Of a stretch of 8,297 nt of DNA, positions 4,280 to 8,297 are shown piece after piece (the stretch's first letter is position 1; the number at the start of each line of letters is the position of its first letter). The DNA lies in assembly GCA_021825955.1 (NCBI GenBank), contig JAKAEH010000030.1, positions 1 to 8,297 on the forward strand, read 5' to 3'. Source of the stretch: a bacterium (GTDB lineage: Bacteria; Patescibacteria; Microgenomatia; Levybacterales; UBA12049). The translations under genes were made by a program, and so were the position numbers. The notes beneath the pieces were generated by a model. That model was not told the DNA's origin and searched no databases. It saw only the letters and a list, made by a program, of their open reading frames with translations.

Positions 4280-5434
4280 ATGAGAAATTTCAGATCCAAT
4301 AATCGGGGTATTCAAAAACCCCAAAGAAAAGTTTCAAGAATTGACCCAAGGCTTTTTGTGAAAAAGGCGATGGGTCCAGTTCCTGCTGTCGTGGAAGAAA
4401 CTACAGGTATAAAATTTGATGATTTTAATATTGATGAAAAATTAAAAAGAAATATTAAAGACCACGGATACGTATCTCCTACCCCAATTCAAGAAAAAGC
4501 CATCCCCCCAATACTTGAAGGAAAGGACCTAATTGGAATTGCAAATACCGGAACAGGCAAAACTGCAGCTTTTTTGGTTTCCCTTATAAATAAGTCGTAT
4601 CTTGACCGAAACCAGAGGGTTTTGATAGTAGTTCCAACGAGAGAACTTGCAATACAAATTGCAGACGAGTTTAACCTTTTTGCAAAAGGTACAGGAATTG
4701 AAATTGTGCCGACAATTGGTGGAGCAAATATCAAACGTCAAACATATGCGCTAAGACATAGGCCTCATTTTGTTGTCGGAACTCCAGGAAGACTTAAGGA
4801 TTTAATTAATAGACGCGAATTGAATTTAATGCTTTTTCAAAATGTTGTATTGGACGAAGTAGACAGAATGGTAGACATAGGGTTTATAAAAGATATTAAA
4901 ATGATTGTTTCCCTGTTACCTAAAATTAGGCAGTCTTTATTTTTTTCAGCAACTGTTGACAATAAAACACAAGAAATTCTATCAAATTTTGTTACAAACC
5001 CTGTAACAGTTACCGCAAAACAGCAAGACACAGCAGAAAATATAGAGCAAGATGTTATCAAGACTGGCAACCGACAAAAAATTGATGTTTTACATGATCT
5101 TCTTATTAAACCCGAATTTAACAAAGTATTAATTTTTGGAAGAACGAAATGGGGAATGGAAAAACTCTCGAGAGCCTTGAATGAACGGGGCTTTAAAACA
5201 GCCTCAATTCACGGAAATAAAACACAAAATCAACGCCAGCGCGCGCTTCAGGGGTTCAAAGATAACGAGCTCCAAATACTTATTGCAACGGATGTTGCTT
5301 CACGTGGAATTGATATCGAAAATGTTACGCATGTTATAAACTACGATGCTCCGGAATCTTATGATGATTATATTCATAGAATCGGAAGAACAGGAAGAGC
5401 CGGAAAACGGGGAATGGCTTTGACCTTTATTTAA
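4280..5434 (+). CDS. DEAD-box family ATP-dependent RNA helicase (DEVD variant), 384 aa
   Basis: Unwinds RNA duplexes with ATP, likely in ribosome assembly or mRNA turnover in the cytoplasm. All core motifs are visible in order: Q motif GYVSPTPIQ (Q71), motif I ANTGTGKT (88-95), Ia PTRELA (119-124), Ib TPGR (168-171), motif II DEVD (192-195), III SAT (223-225), V ATDVASRGID (336-345), and VI HRIGRTGR (366-373). Motif II has valine where alanine gives the family its name; the catalytic D and E are kept. The protein ends about 11 residues after motif VI, so it lacks the basic or RNA-binding tail of many bacterial members. The first 40 residues are basic and Asn/Arg/Gln-rich (RNFRSNNRG) and might bind RNA instead. 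The ribosome-binding site is weak. The glycosyltransferase gene starts 3 nt after its stop. Confidence 0.93.
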   Translation: MRNFRSNNRGIQKPQRKVSRIDPRLFVKKAMGPVPAVVEETTGIKFDDFNIDEKLKRNIKDHGYVSPTPIQEKAIPPILEGKDLIGIANTGTGKTAAFLVSLINKSYLDRNQRVLIVVPTRELAIQIADEFNLFAKGTGIEIVPTIGGANIKRQTYALRHRPHFVVGTPGRLKDLINRRELNLMLFQNVVLDEVDRMVDIGFIKDIKMIVSLLPKIRQSLFFSATVDNKTQEILSNFVTNPVTVTAKQQDTAENIEQDVIKTGNRQKIDVLHDLLIKPEFNKVLIFGRTKWGMEKLSRALNERGFKTASIHGNKTQNQRQRALQGFKDNELQILIATDVASRGIDIENVTHVINYDAPESYDDYIHRIGRTGRAGKRGMALTFI

Positions 5435-5437
5435 CGT

Positions 5438-6652
5438 ATGAACATTTTATTCATCAGCCGTAATTCGCCATATGAAAGTATAGGCGGAATAGAACGTTAT
5501 ATTTCCAACCTCATTGATTATTACAAAACAGAAACAAAATCGAAATTATATTTAATGCTTCCAACCGATGGCGAGAGTTATGTTAAATCCCTCGGGAAAG
5601 TTGTAATTTATTTTGAAAACAATATTTATTTGCCAAGGAGCAAGCAAAGTATCCAAAAAGAAGTTTCAAAAAAAGCGCCTATATTTTCCCAAAGAGTTAC
5701 CGAAATAATAAAGAAGGACAAAATAGACATAATTTGTGCAGAAAACTTCCATACAGATCTTCCTCCGGTCTATAGTCTGCTTCTTAATATGGTAGCGATG
5801 TCTTTAAAAATTCCTCTTGTTTTGCAGCTTCATTCATTTGCGGTTACGGATCTTCAAACAGAACTAATTAACCAACTGAAATGGGACAAGATAAGCTGCG
5901 TAAGTAAAAGTGTCGCAGGGGATTGTTTCCAAAAAGGAATGGACATAAACTTTCTTTCAACTCATTATTTAGGAGTAAATACAAAACATTTCACGCCGGA
6001 TTTAAAAAGCAAAAATAACCTAAGAGCTAAGCTAAAAATTCCTGCTGACAGCGTAATTATTCTCACGGCTACAAGAATAATTCGGGGAAAAAAGAATATA
6101 CTTCAAGAAAAAGGAGTGATTAATTTAATTCAAGCCTTTTCCAGACTTTCCTTAAGATATCCAAATTTTAGGCTTCTACTTGCGATTGGAAAACCTCCGG
6201 AAAATTTAAGCGATGAATTTAATATTGCGTATGAAATGCTTCTTGGATACATTAAGCTTCACGGAGTTGAAAAACAAACTATTGTTAAGACCTTTAAGCT
6301 TGAGGATATGCCCGATGTTTATAAGGATTCGGATGTTTTCGTTTTGCCTTCTGAAAATGAAACTTTTGGGCAGGTTTTTATTGAGGCGATGAGCAGTGGG
6401 ACTCCTGTAATAGGCACAAAAGTCGGTGGAATTCCAGAAATAATCAGCGATTCTTATAATGGTTATTTAGTTCAGCCGGATGATGCAAGTATTCTGGCTC
6501 AAAGGATTGAAAAATTAATTAATGATAAGCAAACCCGGGATAACTTTATTAAAGCTAGCATTAAGACTGTTCAGAACAACTTTACTTCAGAAAAACAATT
6601 TTTAGGTTTTCACGAAATGCTTTGCGAAACCGTAAGTGCGAGCCGGCAATAA
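5438..6652 (+). CDS. GT4-type glycosyltransferase, 404 aa
   Basis: Transfers a sugar from an activated donor, probably at the inner face of the membrane, for a cell-surface glycan or glycolipid. The N-terminal Rossmann half starts MNILFISRNSPYESIGGIER, whose GGIER loop is typical of GT-B family 4 enzymes. The donor-binding half has TATRIIRGKKN (209-220) and the E-x7-E motif between E308 and E316 in SENETFGQVFIEAMSSG, followed by GTPVIGTKVGGIPEII. Length is normal. There is no signal peptide or membrane span. Donor and acceptor cannot be told from sequence. It starts 3 nt after the helicase stop without a clear ribosome-binding site, so it is probably co-transcribed and coupled; this need not mean a shared pathway. 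Confidence 0.9.
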   Translation: MNILFISRNSPYESIGGIERYISNLIDYYKTETKSKLYLMLPTDGESYVKSLGKVVIYFENNIYLPRSKQSIQKEVSKKAPIFSQRVTEIIKKDKIDIICAENFHTDLPPVYSLLLNMVAMSLKIPLVLQLHSFAVTDLQTELINQLKWDKISCVSKSVAGDCFQKGMDINFLSTHYLGVNTKHFTPDLKSKNNLRAKLKIPADSVIILTATRIIRGKKNILQEKGVINLIQAFSRLSLRYPNFRLLLAIGKPPENLSDEFNIAYEMLLGYIKLHGVEKQTIVKTFKLEDMPDVYKDSDVFVLPSENETFGQVFIEAMSSGTPVIGTKVGGIPEIISDSYNGYLVQPDDASILAQRIEKLINDKQTRDNFIKASIKTVQNNFTSEKQFLGFHEMLCETVSASRQ

Positions 6653-6656
6653 GCGA

Positions 6657-6684
6657 TTTTCTAAACATTACTTGTTTTGGAAAA
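6657..6684. terminator. Possible weak convergent terminator hairpin
   Basis: Between the converging glycosyltransferase and methyltransferase genes, 6657-6665 can pair with 6676-6684 (9 bp with one G-U), and after a bulged T at 6675 a further C-G pair (6666-6674) closes a 7-nt loop. The stem is AT-rich and has no strong T run on either side, so termination is only suggested by position. Confidence 0.3.
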
Positions 6685-6696
6685 GAGGAGAGTTGT

Positions 6697-7905
6697 CTAT
6701 GCAGCTTTAAATTTTGCTACTTCTCGAAGTACGAAATCAAATCTGTTTCCTACGACTATTGATTTCCTGGGGGTTTGGGATAAATCCGCTTGTTGAAAAC
6801 CCATGCCTTTAATTTTATCTAGAACATCCATAAATATTTGTCTTTTCCCCTGAAAGACGGGGAAAATTATTACTACTGCTCCACCCTTTTTCAAAACTTT
6901 TTTAAATTCCGAAAAAGCATCTACATAAAGACGCTCCAGGCTTTGCTTATTTTTATTTATCTCCTCAACTCCTGCTCTCTGGTGCAAAGTCGGACCCAAG
7001 TATGGTTCGGTAACAATTACGTCAATTGTCTCTTCCCAAATTTTAGAAATATTTCTAACGTCTTTTTGTTCAACCCTGGCTCCATCCGTGCTTAATCCGA
7101 ATTTTCTTGATAGCCATTCAAGATTCGTTTTAGTGTCCTCAATTGCCTTTGCGGATGTATCTGTACCAAATACATTTTTAAATCCCAAAAATAGGCCTTC
7201 CTGAAGCACTGTGCCGCTACCGCAGAAGGGGTCAAGCAGCGTTTGGTCGGATTTGGCTCCGGAAAGATTAATCATTATTCTAGCAAGCTTCGGGGGTATC
7301 ATTCCTGACTTCATATCTCTTTCAGGCCTTCCATAGTCCCTTTTTGAAAACTGTTCAAATTCTTGTATTGCCAAGGTTTTTCCGATATAGATTTTTGATT
7401 CGCCTACAATGATTAATATCTCCGCTCCTTTTTCTATTAGTTTATTTTTTCCGACAGCAGCACTTGATAAAAAGCGCTCCATTGATTGGGGAAAATGGGC
7501 CTTGACTCCTTTTTGCTCAAACCAATTTTTGATGGTTTTCGTGGCCTCAAACTTGCCTTTTACCAAGTTATCAATCAGAAACCTATCTCCATTAAGACTA
7601 TAAATACTAATTCCAAACTCAATTTTTGATGTTTCATTTTTTGGCACACTATCCAATATATTTTCTGACAAAATTTCAGCATAATTGTCACTTATTTCCT
7701 TTTCCTCTGCTACGGCTCCGATTTTTACGACTCCTCCGAGTGTTCTATTTAGCTTTTCAATATCCACCTCCGTTAAGGCGTCGATTATGGCTACTTCGCG
7801 TGATGTTTTGATTATTTCGTATTGAATTTTTTTTGCGGCAAATACGGATCTAATTTCAGCAAGTGAAAGCTCAGGTGTCCTTCCTAAAATAAAAATATAC
7901 TTCAT
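6697..7905 (-). CDS. THUMP-domain tRNA guanine-N2-methyltransferase-like protein (Trm11/TrmG10 type), 402 aa
   Basis: Predicted SAM-dependent RNA methyltransferase; the family forms N2-methylguanosine in tRNA, often at position 10. The N-terminal half (about 1-180) fits a ferredoxin-like plus THUMP RNA-binding module. The linker RDYGRPERDMKSGMIPPKLA (from 189) is characteristic of the COG1041-type group. SAM motif I is DPFCGSGT (225-232), with GTDTSAKAI as the acidic loop. Motif IV reads VTEPYLGP (E300-P301-Y302), where (D/N)PPY is usual. The target base is not proven. ATG 7905 is preferred over an in-frame TTG at 7920 because that TTG lies at the -10 box itself. It converges with the glycosyltransferase gene and diverges from the zinc-ribbon gene. 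Confidence 0.8.
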   Translation of the reverse strand: MKYIFILGRTPELSLAEIRSVFAAKKIQYEIIKTSREVAIIDALTEVDIEKLNRTLGGVVKIGAVAEEKEISDNYAEILSENILDSVPKNETSKIEFGISIYSLNGDRFLIDNLVKGKFEATKTIKNWFEQKGVKAHFPQSMERFLSSAAVGKNKLIEKGAEILIIVGESKIYIGKTLAIQEFEQFSKRDYGRPERDMKSGMIPPKLARIMINLSGAKSDQTLLDPFCGSGTVLQEGLFLGFKNVFGTDTSAKAIEDTKTNLEWLSRKFGLSTDGARVEQKDVRNISKIWEETIDVIVTEPYLGPTLHQRAGVEEINKNKQSLERLYVDAFSEFKKVLKKGGAVVIIFPVFQGKRQIFMDVLDKIKGMGFQQADLSQTPRKSIVVGNRFDFVLREVAKFKAA

Positions 7906-7911
7906 CCTGCA

Positions 7912-7917
7912 ATTATA
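7912..7917 (-). promoter_or_regulatory. Predicted -10 box of a leaderless methyltransferase mRNA
   Basis: On the minus strand TATAAT (7917-7912) lies 6 nt before ATG 7905. A normal spacing puts the first transcribed base at or next to the A of ATG, so the mRNA would be leaderless. No strong -35 is seen. Confidence 0.5.
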
Positions 7918-7934
7918 CAATCTGAATGAACTGT

Positions 7935-7963
7935 TTGCTTAAATTGTTTCAACCTGCTATACT
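7935..7963 (+). promoter_or_regulatory. Predicted promoter of the zinc-ribbon gene
   Basis: TTGCTT (7935-7940) and TATACT (7958-7963) are 17 bp apart, with TG at 7955-7956 forming an extended -10. The predicted start is near 7970, leaving about 52 nt of leader with only a weak AGG (8008-8010) before ATG 8022. It lies back to back with the methyltransferase promoter. Confidence 0.55.
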
Positions 7964-8021
7964 CTACATGCCCTTAAATTAAACCCGAATACTCTGCCGT
8001 TAATTTTAGGTTTACTTCAAT

Positions 8022-8273
8022 ATGAACGATAAACATTCAAATCCATGCGTCCGATGCGGAAAAGAAAGAATTGACGCAAAAACCTGGAAAGAAAAAATAA
8101 CAACTCCCCATGGAGAGTCCTTCCTTATTCATACTCAAACCGTATGTCCTGACAAGGAGTGCCAAAAATTAGTTGAAGCAATGATAGAGACCCAAAGAAA
8201 GAAAACAGAGATTCTAAAAGCAGACAGAGAAGAAAGAATGAAAAGCAGAATGAGCAAGAAGCAACCCGCTTAG
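8022..8273 (+). CDS. Small zinc-ribbon protein of unknown function, 83 aa
   Basis: Two cysteine pairs, C9-x2-C12 (CVRCGKER) and C42-x4-C47 (CPDKEC), would bind one zinc ion and form a compact ribbon over residues 7-50. The rest (about 51-83) is a highly charged, basic helix (RKKTEILKADREERMKSRM) that could bind nucleic acid or form a coiled coil. There is no signal peptide or membrane span. I recall similar small proteins in CPR genomes without a known function; a role in transcription or translation is a guess. It has its own promoter, divergent from the methyltransferase. Only 24 bases follow its stop before the window ends. Confidence 0.75.
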   Translation: MNDKHSNPCVRCGKERIDAKTWKEKITTPHGESFLIHTQTVCPDKECQKLVEAMIETQRKKTEILKADREERMKSRMSKKQPA

Positions 8274-8297
8274 TCCCCTATACAAAGCCCGGAAAGA

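Noticed and set aside
4489..5124. Minus-strand ORFs opposite the helicase
   Set aside because: They mirror the helicase codons and show no domain or ribosome-binding site.
6838..7811. Plus-strand ORFs opposite the methyltransferase
   Set aside because: Low-complexity translations antisense to a well-supported gene.

Overview
The window looks like part of a Candidate Phyla Radiation (Patescibacteria) chromosome, perhaps a Microgenomates-type lineage. This rests on gene character rather than a database match. The DNA is AT-rich and tightly packed, promoters sit almost on top of start codons, Obg is short, the DEAD-box helicase is minimal, and there is a small zinc-ribbon protein of a kind I associate with these genomes. 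UGA appears to be an ordinary stop (it ends the ribbon-helix-helix gene), so the UGA=Gly code of some CPR lineages is not indicated.

Left part (1 to about 2505): accessory DNA, best read as one end of an integrated mobile element. It starts with the tail of a gene encoding 11-residue repeats, with an in-frame TAG after the second repeat. A promoter (149-178) and a roughly 108-nt leader follow. The leader carries two interleaved GC-rich inverted repeats, one of which buries the ribosome-binding site. Next is a compact four-gene run: a 117-aa protein of unknown function with two perfect palindromes inside its gene, a 58-aa ribbon-helix-helix DNA-binding protein, a 65-aa unknown protein and a 513-aa large serine recombinase. 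These genes are spaced by 1 nt, a 4-nt overlap and 4 nt.

Junction (2502-2575): the recombinase gene runs antisense into an intact tRNA-Gln(UUG) gene on the minus strand. Its last 20 codons and stop are tRNA sequence. This is the expected picture if the element inserted at the tRNA 3' end. The other attachment site is not in the window. The tRNA has its own promoter on the right, which would remain host DNA.

Right part (2576-8297): ordinary cellular genes. On the plus strand are the ribosome-assembly GTPase Obg, a Nudix-fold protein that has lost most catalytic glutamates, a DEAD-box RNA helicase behind a leader with a 21-codon ORF, and a GT4-type glycosyltransferase 3 nt after the helicase. 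A THUMP/Rossmann tRNA guanine-N2-methyltransferase-like gene is on the minus strand, and a small zinc-ribbon protein is divergent from it. Obg, helicase, methyltransferase and tRNA all point to translation and RNA metabolism.

The most unusual parts are the leader switch at 239-290, the paired intragenic palindromes at 329-377, the recombinase/tRNA overlap, and the helicase leader. Together the first three could form a control module for integration and excision, but that is inference.
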